This document shows positions 9,910 through 18,057 of a stretch of 49,600 bases of DNA, piece by piece. The translations under genes and the position numbers were made by a program. Position 1 is the first letter of the stretch, and each line of letters begins with the position of its first letter. The notes below the pieces were generated by a model that made no database searches, was not told where the DNA came from, and saw only the letters and a program-made list of their open reading frames with translations. Origin of the DNA: Cereibacter changlensis JA139 (lineage in GTDB: Bacteria > Pseudomonadota > Alphaproteobacteria > Rhodobacterales > Rhodobacteraceae); assembly GCF_003034985.1 (NCBI RefSeq), contig NZ_PZKG01000023.1:1-49600 (forward strand), in the 5' to 3' direction.

Positions 9910-10448
9910 CCGTCCAGACAATCCTTCAGCCGCAGCAGGCTGCGGCGCAGCCATGTGCGCATGGTGTTCAGCGGCACGTCGAAGCGGCTGGCAAGCTGCT
10001 GATAGGACAGCCCGCCGAGATAGGCGCCGCGCACCGCCTCGGCCCGGTCGGGCTCCAGCGTTTCGAGGCATTCCACTACGCGCCGCGCCTCGCCGCGTGC
10101 GATCAGCCCCGCCTCGACCCCGGGCCGCTCATCGGCAAGCTGCTCGGTCTCCTCGCCGTCCTCACGGTCGGGGCGGGCGCGCAGCCGGTCTATCGCGTGG
10201 TTGCGCGCGATGGCGATCAGCCATGTCATCGCCCGGCCCCGCTCCGGATCGAAGCGGGCGGCTTTCAGCCAGACACGGGTAAAGACCTCCTGCAGCGCAT
10301 CCTCCGCTTCGCTCCGGTTTCCGAGGATACGCAGCAGCGTGCCGAAGAGTTTCGCCGAGGCCGCGGAATAGAGCGCGCGAAAGGCGGCGCGGTCCTGGGC
10401 GGCGATGCGCGACATGAGCGGGGCCAGCGGATCGTCTGTCATGCCCAT
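9906..10448 (-). CDS. ECF RNA polymerase sigma factor (SigK-like pairing)
   Basis: A 180-residue ECF sigma factor with only regions 2 and 4. Region 2 contains AFRALYSAAS, SEAEDALQEVFTRVW and MTWLIAIARNHAIDRLR; region 4 contains LSYQQLASRFDVPLNTMRTWLRRSLLRLK. It may start at 10448 or, two codons later, at 10442 (MTDDP). The 3' end overlaps the anti-sigma gene by 4 bp, so the pair is coupled. Partner type and adjacent fasciclin gene make it analogous to SigK-RskA of mycobacteria; the subgroup assignment is inference. Confidence 0.92.
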   Translation of the reverse strand: MGMTDDPLAPLMSRIAAQDRAAFRALYSAASAKLFGTLLRILGNRSEAEDALQEVFTRVWLKAARFDPERGRAMTWLIAIARNHAIDRLRARPDREDGEETEQLADERPGVEAGLIARGEARRVVECLETLEPDRAEAVRGAYLGGLSYQQLASRFDVPLNTMRTWLRRSLLRLKDCLDG

Positions 10449-10523
10449 CCCGGTGCCTGTGGAGCCTGCCCCTTGATCGGGGATTGGAGGGCGGATGACA
10501 AGCCGTCACCTGCCCTCGGCCGA

Positions 10524-12557
10524 TCACGATCTGCGCCGCCGCGCCCCGGCGCCGCCGCCGCCGCCGGTGTTGAAGCTCACCTCGGGCAGGGTGACGATCT
10601 TGTGCAGCTCGGGGAAGGCGTCGACCGCATGCGGGATCGCGTTGGCATTGACGAAATGCTCTTGGAAGCGCGGCTCGATCGCGGTCTCGACCTTGTGGAT
10701 CTCATGCACCGTCGCCTCGATCGCATCGCGGGCGGCGACGCTGGCCAGCGCGATCCGCGCCCCGGTGCCCGCCGCATTGCCGGCCGAGATCACATGGTCG
10801 AGCGGCACATCCGGGATCATCCCCAGCACCATCGCGTGTTTCGGGCTGATATGCGCGCCGAAGGCCCCGGCCAGCACGACCTTCTCGACCTTGTCGATGC
10901 CCATTTCGTCCATCAGCAGCCGCGCCCCGGCATAAAGCGCAGATTTCGCCAGCTGGATCGCCCGGATGTCGCCCTGCGTCACCATGATCCGCGGCCCGCC
11001 CTCGGCGCTGGCGTCATGCAGCAGGTAGGAATGCGTCCGCCCCGAGGGCAGCATCCGCGCCGTCCCTGTCTGTTCCGCCGAGCCGAGCAGGCCTCCGGCA
11101 TCGACCAGTCCGGCCAGCCGCAGCTCCGCCACCGCCTCGATGATGCCCGAGCCGCAGATGCCGCTGATACCCACGGCCTTCGTCGCCTCGGCAAAGCCCG
11201 GATCGTCGGACCAGAGATCGGACCCGATGACGCGGAAGCGCGGCTCCTTGGTCACCGGATCGATCTCCACCCGCTCGATGGCGCCCGGCGCGGCGCGCTG
11301 GCCGGAGGAGATCTGCGCCCCCTCGAAGGCCGGGCCGGTGGGAGAGGAACAGGCGAGCACGCGGGTCTCGTTGCCGAGCAGCAGCTCGGCATTGGTGCCG
11401 ACATCGACGATCAGCACCATGTCCTTCGACTTGCCCGGCTCTTCCGACAGCGCCACCGCCGCGCAATCGGCGCCGACATGGCCGGCGATGCAGGGCAGGA
11501 TATAGACCTGCGCCGAGGGGTTGACGGCTGTCAACGCGAGATCCCGGGCGGCAAGGCTCATGCTGCCGGAGGTCGCCAGCGCGAAGGGCGCCTGACCCAG
11601 CTCCACCGGGTCGATGCCAAGGAGGAGGTGGTGCATCACCGGGTTGCAGACAAAGACCGTCTCGTAGATCGACTGGGGGTCGATGCCCGCTTCCCTGGCG
11701 ATCTCGGAAGCCAGCGTGTTCAGCGCGGCGCGGACGGCGGCAGTCATCTCGACATCGCCGCCGGGGTTCATCATGGCGTAGCTGACGCGGCTCATCAGAT
11801 CCTCGCCGAAGCGGATCTGTGGGTTCATCACCCCCGAGGAAGCCAGCACTCGCCCGTCGCTCAGATCGCAGAGATGGGCGGCGATGGTGGTGGAGCCGAG
11901 ATCGATCGCCAGGCCGTAGAGCCCGTCCTCGTGGAACCCGGGCCAGATGTCCAGGAGCCGCGGCGCGGCATCGTGGTTGCCGCGGTGGACGGCGACGGTC
12001 ACCTTCCACTCGCCCTTGCGCAGCGCGGGCTGTAGCCGGCGCAAGAGCGCGAGATCGGCCCGCACATCCGTGATGCCCCACTGCTCGGCGAGCGCCTGCG
12101 ACAGCCGCTCGAAATCGCCGGATGGTTCCTCCATGTCGGGCTCGGCCACCTCGACGAAGAGGGCGCGGGTCGCCGGGTCCATGACGATGTCGCGCTGGGT
12201 CGCGGATTTGCGGATCACCTGCTTGTGCACCTGGCTCTCCGGCGGCACGTCGATCACCACATCGCCCTGCACCTGCGCCTGACAGCCGAGCCGCCGCCCG
12301 TCGAGCATGCCACGCTTCGTCTTGTAGCGCTCCTCTACCGCGTTCCAGGGCGAGAGCGCATCGGCGTCCACCGTCACGCCATGCTTGGGAAATTCGCCCA
12401 TGCCGGGCGAGACCTGACATTTCGAGCAGATGCCGCGGCCGCCGCAGACCGAGTCGAGATCGACGCCCAGCTGCCGCGCCGCCGTCAGCACCGGCGTGCC
12501 GAGCGGGAAGCGCCCCCGCTTGCCGGAGGGGGTGAAGATCACAAGCGCGTCGGTCAT
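10524..12557 (-). CDS. RamA/RACo-like reductive activator of corrinoid proteins (ASKHA, 2Fe-2S)
   Basis: A 677-residue protein with an N-terminal [2Fe-2S] ferredoxin domain (Cys38, Cys44 and Cys47 in CGGRGICSKC, plus Cys92 in RRLGCQ), a linker, and a C-terminal ASKHA-type ATPase/DUF4445 domain (LAIDLGSTTIAAHL, VDVGTNAELLLGN, VLAGAFGAHI). Such proteins use ATP and an electron to return Co(II) corrinoid to methyl-accepting Co(I). It is last in an operon with a methyl-THF:corrinoid methyltransferase and MetF. In Rhodobacterales, as I recall from fitness studies of Phaeobacter and Dinoroseobacter, a RamA-like protein supports a split methionine synthase that lacks its own reactivation domain. No corrinoid-binding protein is in the window. 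Confidence 0.88.
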   Translation of the reverse strand: MTDALVIFTPSGKRGRFPLGTPVLTAARQLGVDLDSVCGGRGICSKCQVSPGMGEFPKHGVTVDADALSPWNAVEERYKTKRGMLDGRRLGCQAQVQGDVVIDVPPESQVHKQVIRKSATQRDIVMDPATRALFVEVAEPDMEEPSGDFERLSQALAEQWGITDVRADLALLRRLQPALRKGEWKVTVAVHRGNHDAAPRLLDIWPGFHEDGLYGLAIDLGSTTIAAHLCDLSDGRVLASSGVMNPQIRFGEDLMSRVSYAMMNPGGDVEMTAAVRAALNTLASEIAREAGIDPQSIYETVFVCNPVMHHLLLGIDPVELGQAPFALATSGSMSLAARDLALTAVNPSAQVYILPCIAGHVGADCAAVALSEEPGKSKDMVLIVDVGTNAELLLGNETRVLACSSPTGPAFEGAQISSGQRAAPGAIERVEIDPVTKEPRFRVIGSDLWSDDPGFAEATKAVGISGICGSGIIEAVAELRLAGLVDAGGLLGSAEQTGTARMLPSGRTHSYLLHDASAEGGPRIMVTQGDIRAIQLAKSALYAGARLLMDEMGIDKVEKVVLAGAFGAHISPKHAMVLGMIPDVPLDHVISAGNAAGTGARIALASVAARDAIEATVHEIHKVETAIEPRFQEHFVNANAIPHAVDAFPELHKIVTLPEVSFNTGGGGGAGARRRRS

Positions 12558-12660
12558 GGGGGCCTCATCGGAGGGGAGCGGAACAGCCTTCCTTTTAGAA
12601 GGCGGGCGGGGCGGCGCAATGCCTGAACGCGGCAGGTCGTGGTCGCCTTGCGCCCGAAGG

Positions 12661-12763
12661 TGAAGTCTTCTGCGAAGACTTCAAGGGGCGATCTTTCTGC
12701 GAAAGATCGGAGTTCGTGTTTTCGCAGAAAACACGCCTGCGAGGATTTTCGCAGAAAATCCTC
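12661..12763 (-). repeat. 103-bp four-hairpin element, copy 1
   Basis: Four perfect hairpins in a row: 12661-12683 (10-bp stem), 12689-12709 (9 bp), 12715-12735 (9 bp) and 12741-12763 (10 bp). Each has a 3-nt TGC or GCA loop. Three have a TTTC/GAAA core at the top; the first has TTC/GAA. Loops are TGC in the first two and GCA in the last two. Read on the minus strand the element begins at the stop codon of the small gene ending at 12762 and lies between that gene and the RamA-like gene. Copy 2 at 25254-25356 has the same length and hairpin order. There is no T-run, so simple rho-independent termination is unlikely. Confidence 0.85.
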
Positions 12764-12989
12764 AGAACAGGATATGCACCGGGCGCGGATCGCAGACGAT
12801 GACGAACTGATCGCCCGCCATCAGCAGGTGAAACCCACGCCTGCGCACCTCGAACAGGAAGCGGTCCCGCCCGACCTCGCGGTCGACCCAACTGATGCTG
12901 CGTCGGATCACACCGTCCTTCGCCGCCTTGGCGGCAAAGATCAGCGCGATCCAGGTCTCGGGGTCGGTGATGCGACAGGGCTGGTCCAT
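12762..12989 (-). CDS. Small conserved unknown protein of the one-carbon operon
   Basis: A 75-residue protein (MDQPCRITDPETW...) if started at 12989, or 82 residues from 13010. Neither start has a strong Shine-Dalgarno; I prefer 12989. It is basic, with no signal peptide or helix, and carries VIRRSISWVDREVGRDRF and EVRRRGFHLLMAGDQFVIVC. Relatives in Rhodobacteraceae are, as I recall, mislabelled N-(5'-phosphoribosyl)anthranilate isomerase, which this is far too short to be. It lies between the methyltransferase and the RamA-like activator on the same strand, so a helper role in corrinoid or methyl transfer is a fair guess only. Its stop codon overlaps the first hairpin of the four-hairpin element. 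Confidence 0.75.
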   Translation of the reverse strand: MDQPCRITDPETWIALIFAAKAAKDGVIRRSISWVDREVGRDRFLFEVRRRGFHLLMAGDQFVIVCDPRPVHILF

Positions 12990-13026
12990 GGGGCGATCCT
13001 GCCGCCCCATGGTAAAGATCGGGTTA

Positions 13027-14007
13027 TCAGCCGCGCGACTTGCGCCCGCCGCGCCGCCCCGAGGCCGCCGAGGAAGCCGCGGCCGAGGCTTCGGCGAAGC
13101 TCGCCCCGGCCTGCACCGCTTCCAGCACTTTGGCGAAGCGGATCCATTCGCCGCCGTTCGGATCGTGGTTCATCAGGAAGTTGGCGGCGCGGATCGCCTC
13201 CATCTCCTGCAGGCGCACCGGGTTCATGATCGCCGAGGTCATGCCGGCGGTGATCGCCATCGGCAGGAAGGCCGCGTTGATGCCATGGCGATGCGGCAGG
13301 CCGAAGCTGATGTTGGAGGCGCCGCAGGTGGTGTTCACCCCCAGTTCGTCGCGCAGCCGCCGCACCAGCGCGAAGACCTGCTGCCCGGCCGTGCCCATGG
13401 CGCCGACCGGCATCACCAGCGGATCGACGACGATGTCATGCGCCGGGATGCCGAAATCCGCGGCGCGCTCGACGATCTTCTTGGCCACGGCGAAACGCAC
13501 GTCCGGGTCTTCCGAGATCCCGGTGTCGTCGTTGGAGATCGCCACCACCGGCACGTTGTATTTCTTCACCAGCGGCAGGACGAGTTCCATCCGCTCCTCC
13601 TCGCCGGTGACCGAGTTCAGCAGCGGGCGGCCCTCGCAGGCCTTCAGCCCTTCTTCCAGCGCGCCGGGCACCGAGCTGTCGATGCAGAGCGGCACGTCGG
13701 TGATCGCCTGGATCCGCAGGATCAGCTCGCGCATCAGCGGCGGCTCGACGAAGTTGTTGTCGGCATAGCGCGGGTCTTCGGCCATCTTGTTGGTGAAGAC
13801 CGCGCCGGAGTTCACGTCGAGCACCATGGCGCCGCAGGCCACCTGCTCCAGCGCGTCGCGTTCGACGGTGGAGAAATCGCCCAGCTCAAGCTCGGCGGCG
13901 AGTTTCTTGCGACCCGTGGGATTGATCCGCTCGCCGATCACGCAGAAGGGTTCGTCGAAGCCGATGACAACGGTTTTCGTTTTCGATTCAATGATTGTAC
14001 GGGTCAT
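13027..14007 (-). CDS. Methyltetrahydrofolate:corrinoid methyltransferase (pterin-binding domain protein)
   Basis: A 326-residue TIM-barrel protein of the pterin-binding family (AcsE/MtgA-like, also the folate domain of MetH). Diagnostic motifs are VIGERINPTGRKK near residue 23, MVLDVNSG, NSVTGEEERM and CGASNISFGLPHRHGIN. It moves a methyl group between methyl-THF and a corrinoid protein. The C-terminus is a low-complexity Ala/Ser/Arg/Gly tail (GRRGGRKSRG) that is probably disordered. It starts 15 bp after the MetF stop. With MetF upstream and a RamA-like activator downstream, it could be the folate module of a split B12-dependent methionine synthase or part of methylamine/betaine demethylation; the first fits the neighbours better. 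Confidence 0.88.
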   Translation of the reverse strand: MTRTIIESKTKTVVIGFDEPFCVIGERINPTGRKKLAAELELGDFSTVERDALEQVACGAMVLDVNSGAVFTNKMAEDPRYADNNFVEPPLMRELILRIQAITDVPLCIDSSVPGALEEGLKACEGRPLLNSVTGEEERMELVLPLVKKYNVPVVAISNDDTGISEDPDVRFAVAKKIVERAADFGIPAHDIVVDPLVMPVGAMGTAGQQVFALVRRLRDELGVNTTCGASNISFGLPHRHGINAAFLPMAITAGMTSAIMNPVRLQEMEAIRAANFLMNHDPNGGEWIRFAKVLEAVQAGASFAEASAAASSAASGRRGGRKSRG

Positions 14008-14022
14008 GCTTCAACCTATTTC

Positions 14023-14940
14023 TCAGGAGTTTGCCGGGACGCCGGAAGCGCCGCCATTGTCTTTGGCCCACTGGGCATTCGTCTTGATCCCGCCGAGCGG
14101 GAAGAAATGAACCGATTCAATGCCGAAGCCGTGGTTCTTCGCCTTGTGCGCGGCGAGGCCCGCGACGAAGTCGGTCGGCTCGTAGGGCACGAGCAGCTTC
14201 GTCACATCCATCGCCCGCTTCTGCAGCACGCGCAGCGACGAGCCGACGCCGCAGGCGATGGCGAACTTGATCAGCGTCTGCAGCTTGGCCGGGCCCGCCA
14301 CACCGATATGGATCGGCAGGTCGATACCTTCCTGCGCCAGACGCTCGGCCCAGGCGATCACGGGATCGGCCTCGAAGCAGAACTGGGTGGCGATCGCCAT
14401 TTTCGCATCCGACCGCTCGTGGAAGGCCTGCTTACAGCGCAGCGCCTCCATCACCATCCGGTCGGAGCCGTCGGGATCGATGTCCTTGTTGCCCTCGGGG
14501 TGGCCCGCCACATGCAGCCGCTCGAAACCGTCGAAGAGCCCGGTCTCCATCAGCTGCATCGAGCAGTGGAAATCACCCACGGGCTGCTTCACGCCACCCG
14601 CCAGCAGCAGGGCCTGGGTCACGCCGGCCTCGCCCCGGTAGCGCGCGATCCAGTCGGCCAGCGTCGCCTTGTCCTTGATGATCCGCGCCGGGAAATGCGG
14701 CATGACCGGGAAGCCTTCGCTGGCGACGCGCTTGGCGGTCGCCACCATGTCCTCGATCGGCGTGCCTTCGATATGGGCGACATAGACCCGGGTGCCTTCC
14801 GGCAGCAGGTCGCGGAAATTCTCGACCTTCTCGGCGGTGCGGGGCATCACCTCGATGGAATAGCCTTTCAGCAGCGCCTCGACGGGCGCGCTGGCGGCGG
14901 GAGCAGAGGGCGCCTCGCGGCGGAAGTTGAACAGCGCCAT
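14023..14940 (-). CDS. Methylenetetrahydrofolate reductase-like protein
   Basis: A 305-residue TIM-barrel flavoprotein of the MetF superfamily that reduces 5,10-methylene-THF to 5-methyl-THF. Motifs include SIEVMPRTAEKVENF (the family's (S/F)-x-E-x-x-P segment), THF/FAD-site sequences HFPARII, LLLAGG and ATQFCFEADPV, and GPAKLQTLIKFAIACGVGSS. It diverges from E. coli MetF and resembles the Rhodobacterales form that sits beside corrinoid methyltransferases. The start at 14940 (MALFNFRRE) is preferred over the upstream GTG because GGAGG lies 6 bp before it. It probably supplies methyl-THF to the next gene's product. Confidence 0.85.
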   Translation of the reverse strand: MALFNFRREAPSAPAASAPVEALLKGYSIEVMPRTAEKVENFRDLLPEGTRVYVAHIEGTPIEDMVATAKRVASEGFPVMPHFPARIIKDKATLADWIARYRGEAGVTQALLLAGGVKQPVGDFHCSMQLMETGLFDGFERLHVAGHPEGNKDIDPDGSDRMVMEALRCKQAFHERSDAKMAIATQFCFEADPVIAWAERLAQEGIDLPIHIGVAGPAKLQTLIKFAIACGVGSSLRVLQKRAMDVTKLLVPYEPTDFVAGLAAHKAKNHGFGIESVHFFPLGGIKTNAQWAKDNGGASGVPANS

Positions 14941-14968
14941 AGCGGCCTCCTTGAGGCGGCGGGGAAGG

Positions 14969-15265
14969 TCAGGCCCAGCCGTCATTTGCGATCAGCGTCT
15001 TCAGACGCGCGGTGTCGTATTCTGTCTCGAGACGCGCGGCCTCGGCGGCCGCGACCGCCTCCTGCTCGCCCTCGACGGAATAGGGATCGGCCTTGCGCCA
15101 TTCGGCGAGATAGGCATCCGCGTCCTTCGCGCCGATCTTCATCGCGCAACGGTCGATGGCCTGCTCGAAGCGCTCGGTCATCTGCACTTTCGCGCCGCGC
15201 CGGCCCTTGCCCACGATCACCTGGGCCGGGATGTCTCGCCAGTAAACCACCGTCACGTCGGGCAT
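14969..15265 (-). CDS. Virulence-factor domain protein (PF13769 type), first gene of the one-carbon operon
   Basis: A 98-residue protein beginning MPDVTVVYWRDIPAQVIVGKG, followed by MTERFEQAIDRCAMKIGAKDADAYL. This matches the small family labelled 'virulence factor', whose name has little experimental basis. It has no signal peptide and is probably cytoplasmic. The ATG at 15265 has GAGGAA 7 bp upstream. It is 28 bp upstream of the MetF-like gene on the same strand and leads the operon, which ties the family to one-carbon/corrinoid metabolism rather than pathogenicity. Confidence 0.82.
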   Translation of the reverse strand: MPDVTVVYWRDIPAQVIVGKGRRGAKVQMTERFEQAIDRCAMKIGAKDADAYLAEWRKADPYSVEGEQEAVAAAEAARLETEYDTARLKTLIANDGWA

Positions 15266-15302
15266 TGCTTGATTCCTCTTCCTCGCCCCTTCTACGGGCC
15301 AA

Positions 15303-15334
15303 TTTCCGACATCCGCGGCCGGTTTTCGACATCC
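15303..15334 (-). promoter_or_regulatory. Direct repeat upstream of the one-carbon operon
   Basis: TTTCCGACATCC (15303-15314) and TTTTCGACATCC (15323-15334) match at 11 of 12 positions and are spaced exactly 20 bp apart (two helical turns), 38-69 bp upstream of the first gene. Tandem same-face repeats near a promoter are typical of AraC-type activators. The cognate regulator is not in the window. Confidence 0.5.
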
Positions 15335-15538
15335 CGCAATCACGGAGCGACAGCGGTCCCGACGCCGGTCGGCGCCTGCCTGTCTTAGCGCGCCGCGGGG
15401 CCCGCCGCGACCCGGCGCAATCGGAAAAATCCTCATGCAGATGATGAGCCAGGCCGGTTCACGACGCGGGGAGGCCCAAGCAGGCGGCGCGATCCACGCT
15501 TGCGGAGGGGGCGTGGCGCGACTACTCTGGAGGCAACC

Positions 15539-16693
15539 ATGAATGGAGGGCGACAGATGACGCCCGAGCGTCCCAGGGGTGCGGACGCGATCCCGGGGGA
15601 TGAGAGCGACACGGTCGTCGACACCCCGGTTGAACCTTCCGCCACCCCGCACCTCGGTCCGGGGCAGCTTTATGCTGCTCTCGACCTTGGCACGAACAGT
15701 TGCCGCATGCTGATTGCCCAGCCGAGGGGCAGTCAGTTTCAGGTCGTTGACTCGTTTTCCAAGACCGTGCAGCTTGGCGTCGGGCTGGAGGCATCCGGCC
15801 GGCTTTCGCGCGCCTCGATGGGGCGCACGATCCAGGCGCTGCGGATCTGCCAGAAGAAGATCGAGAAACACGATGTCCGCCGGATGCGTCTGGTGGCGAC
15901 CGAAGCCTGCCGCCGCGCCCGCAATGCCCGCGACTTCATCCGTCAGGTGAAGCGCGAGACCGGGCTGGCGCTGGAGATCATCGCCCCCGAGGAAGAGGCG
16001 CGGCTGGCCGTGATCTCCTGCGCGCCGCTGGTGAGCAGGCGCACCGAGCAACTGCTGGTCGTCGATATCGGCGGCGGCTCGACCGAGCTGGTGTGGATCG
16101 ACCTGTCCTCCGTTGCGCCCGAGGAGCGGCCGCGCGCCATCATGCGGCTGCATGCCGGCTTCACGCCGCAGGGCGAGGGCGCGGCGCGGGTGGTGGACTG
16201 GATCTCGGTGCCCTTGGGCGTGGCGACGCTGAAGGACCAGTTCATCGACGTCGAGGACGATGCCGCCCGCTTCGCGCTGATGAGCTGGTTCTTCGAGGAG
16301 AATCTCGCCAGCTTCTCGCCCTACAACGCCGAAAACCCGCGCGCCGGTTTCCAGATCATCGGCACCTCCGGCACGGTGACGACGGTGGCGGCCTCGTTCC
16401 TCGGGCTGCGCCGCTATGACCGGACCAAGGTCGACGGGCTGCACATGTCGTCGGACCAGATCGACACGGTGATCCGCGACTATCTCGCCCTCGGCCCCGA
16501 AGGCCGCCGCACCGATCCGCGGATCGGGCGCGACCGGCACAGCCTGATCATGTCGGGCGCCGCGATTCTCCAGGCCCTCATGCGCATCTGGCCGACCGAC
16601 CGGCTTTCGGTCGCCGACCGCGGACTGCGCGAGGGTCTTCTTTATGCTCAGATGAGCGCCGATGGCGTTCTGGAAGACGGACCTTACAAATGA
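15539..16693 (+). CDS. Ppx/GppA family phosphatase (exopolyphosphatase / pppGpp phosphohydrolase)
   Basis: A 384-residue member of the ASKHA-fold Ppx/GppA family, which hydrolyses polyphosphate or pppGpp. Phosphate-binding motifs are [17 protein letters not shown] near residue 42 and [15 protein letters not shown] near residue 170; [14 protein letters not shown] and [12 protein letters not shown] are also family-typical. The alphaproteobacterial N-terminus is extended and disordered. Two starts are possible, 15539 and 15557, each with its own GGAGG 6-8 bp upstream. It overlaps rlmE by 4 bp, a pairing conserved in this group. Which substrate dominates cannot be read from sequence. Confidence 0.9.
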   Translation: MNGGRQMTPERPRGADAIPGDESDTVVDTPVEPSATPHLGPGQLYAALDLGTNSCRMLIAQPRGSQFQVVDSFSKTVQLGVGLEASGRLSRASMGRTIQALRICQKKIEKHDVRRMRLVATEACRRARNARDFIRQVKRETGLALEIIAPEEEARLAVISCAPLVSRRTEQLLVVDIGGGSTELVWIDLSSVAPEERPRAIMRLHAGFTPQGEGAARVVDWISVPLGVATLKDQFIDVEDDAARFALMSWFFEENLASFSPYNAENPRAGFQIIGTSGTVTTVAASFLGLRRYDRTKVDGLHMSSDQIDTVIRDYLALGPEGRRTDPRIGRDRHSLIMSGAAILQALMRIWPTDRLSVADRGLREGLLYAQMSADGVLEDGPYK

Positions 16694-17436
16694 CCACCGA
16701 CAAACCGAACTCGGGCCGCGGCCAGCGCGAACTGCGCGTGCGGGTGAAGACCGCCAAGGGGCGCAAGCTGTCCTCGACGCTCTGGCTGGAGCGGCAGCTG
16801 AACGATCCCTATGTGCAGCGCGCCAAGAAAGAGGGTTACCGGGGCAGGGCGGCCTTCAAGATCCTCGAGCTGGACGACAAGTTCGGCTTCCTGAAGCCGG
16901 GGGCGCGGGTGGTCGACCTCGGCTGCGCGCCGGGCGGCTGGTGCCAGGTGGCGGTGACCCGGGTGAACGCGCTCGGCGACCGCAAGAACAAGCCGCAGGG
17001 CACGGTGCTGGGCGTCGACCTGCAGGAGGTCGAGGCGATCTCGGGCGCGCAGATCCACCAGCTCGACTTCCTGTCGGAGGATGCCGACACGCTGGTCAAG
17101 GGCTGGCTCGGCGGCAAGGCCGATGTGGTGATGAGCGACATGGCCGCGGCCTCCTCGGGGCACAAGGGCACCGACCACCTGCGGATCATCATGCTCTGCG
17201 AGGCGGCGGCGCAATTCGCCTTCGACGTGCTGGAGGAGGGCGGCACCTTCGTCGCCAAGGTGCTGGCAGGCGGGGCGGAGCTGGAGCTGCAGACCACGCT
17301 GAAAAAGAACTTCACCAAGGTCGCGAACGTGAAGCCGCCGGCGAGCCGGGCAGACAGTTCCGAGAAGTTCGTGGTGGCGATGGGCTTCCGCGGCCGTGGT
17401 CACGATGAGGTGAGCGAGGCCGACGATCCGGCATGA
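16690..17436 (+). CDS. rlmE: RlmE, 23S rRNA 2'-O-methyltransferase (FtsJ/RrmJ)
   Basis: A 248-residue RrmJ-family SAM-dependent enzyme that methylates U2552 of 23S rRNA. The K-D-K-E tetrad is visible: Lys in YRGRAAFKI, Asp in [13 protein letters not shown], Lys in FVAKVLAGG, and Glu in the C-terminal SSEKFVVA. The SAM site is [15 protein letters not shown]. It is slightly longer than E. coli RlmE (209) because of an N-terminal basic extension and an insert near KNKPQGT. Its ATG overlaps the ppx stop. A hairpin terminator follows immediately. Confidence 0.95.
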   Translation: MTTDKPNSGRGQRELRVRVKTAKGRKLSSTLWLERQLNDPYVQRAKKEGYRGRAAFKILELDDKFGFLKPGARVVDLGCAPGGWCQVAVTRVNALGDRKNKPQGTVLGVDLQEVEAISGAQIHQLDFLSEDADTLVKGWLGGKADVVMSDMAAASSGHKGTDHLRIIMLCEAAAQFAFDVLEEGGTFVAKVLAGGAELELQTTLKKNFTKVANVKPPASRADSSEKFVVAMGFRGRGHDEVSEADDPA

Positions 17437-17464
17437 AAAAGGGCGCCCGAGGCGCCCGCTTTCG
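17435..17464. terminator. Bidirectional terminator between rlmE and the DUF882 gene
   Basis: GGGCGCC (17441-17447), loop CGA, GGCGCCC (17451-17457), with AAAAA before and CTTTC after. It separates two convergent genes and can serve both. Confidence 0.75.
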
Positions 17465-17490
17465 ATCACATCTGCGTCAGGCTTTGGTGA

Positions 17491-18057
17491 TCAGCCGCCC
17501 CAGCTCCGGACCGGCCCGCAATCCATATGCACGAAATTCGAGCGTGAATAGCGACCGACGCCGCCGGAACTGCAGGCCTCCGCCGCCTTGGCCATCTGGC
17601 CGACCGAGCGCGACTTCAGCCGCAGGTCGGCGGCTTGGCCGACGAGGTGCAGCGAGTGTTTCGCCACGCCGCTGGAGCGCGAGCGCAGCATCGCGTTGGT
17701 CGCCGGGCTGCGGTAGCCGGAGAGCAGCATGTAGGGCTCGGAAACATCCATCAGGCGATGCGAAGCCGCCATGATATCCACCGTGCGCGGGTCGATGCGG
17801 ATCACGTCGTTCGACCGCCAGTCGCGCATGAAGTGGTTGATTTCCTTGATGGCTTCGGGGATGTACTCGCCCTCGATCCAGTAGATCGTGTCCATCGATT
17901 CACCGGTCCGGCCCGAATACATCTTGATCCGGCGGATGTCGCCCGCGCCGCGCAGCAAACCGAACGCATTCGAGTAGGTCGGAGCCGCGATCATGGCCGT
18001 GGCGGCGAACGCGCCCAACAGGCCGCGCCGCGTGATCTGCGTGAGTTGTTTCGTCAT
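17491..18057 (-). CDS. DUF882/MepK-like peptidoglycan endopeptidase with Tat-type signal
   Basis: A 188-residue exported protein. The N-terminus has a twin-arginine motif (ITRRGLLGAF) and hydrophobic stretch ending near TYSNA, so export is probably by Tat. The remainder is the Peptidase_M15_2 (YcbK/DUF882) fold: zinc ligands are likely the His and Asp in KHSLHLVGQAADLR and the His in FVHMDCGP. The E. coli homologue MepK cuts 3-3 crosslinks made by L,D-transpeptidases, and a divergent L,D-transpeptidase gene lies just upstream here. The start at 18057 (MTKQLTQ) is chosen because it leads straight into the signal peptide. Confidence 0.9.
   Translation of the reverse strand: MTKQLTQITRRGLLGAFAATAMIAAPTYSNAFGLLRGAGDIRRIKMYSGRTGESMDTIYWIEGEYIPEAIKEINHFMRDWRSNDVIRIDPRTVDIMAASHRLMDVSEPYMLLSGYRSPATNAMLRSRSSGVAKHSLHLVGQAADLRLKSRSVGQMAKAAEACSSGGVGRYSRSNFVHMDCGPVRSWGG

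Noticed and set aside
12661-12763. Tandem palindromes considered as a CRISPR array
   Set aside because: Hairpins differ in stem sequence and spacers are 5-8 bp, not 30-40 bp; no cas genes.
12762-12989. Annotation as phosphoribosylanthranilate isomerase (a label I recall for homologues)
   Set aside because: At 75 residues it is about a third of a TrpF barrel and shares no TrpF motif.
14969-15265. A role in pathogenicity from the virulence-factor domain name
   Set aside because: The operon is metabolic and the domain name has little experimental basis; I describe it by context only.
12558-15538. Possible cobalamin or SAM riboswitch for the one-carbon operon
   Set aside because: I could not find a B12-box-like conserved sequence or SAM-type core in the operon leader or gaps; the notable structure is the four-hairpin element.
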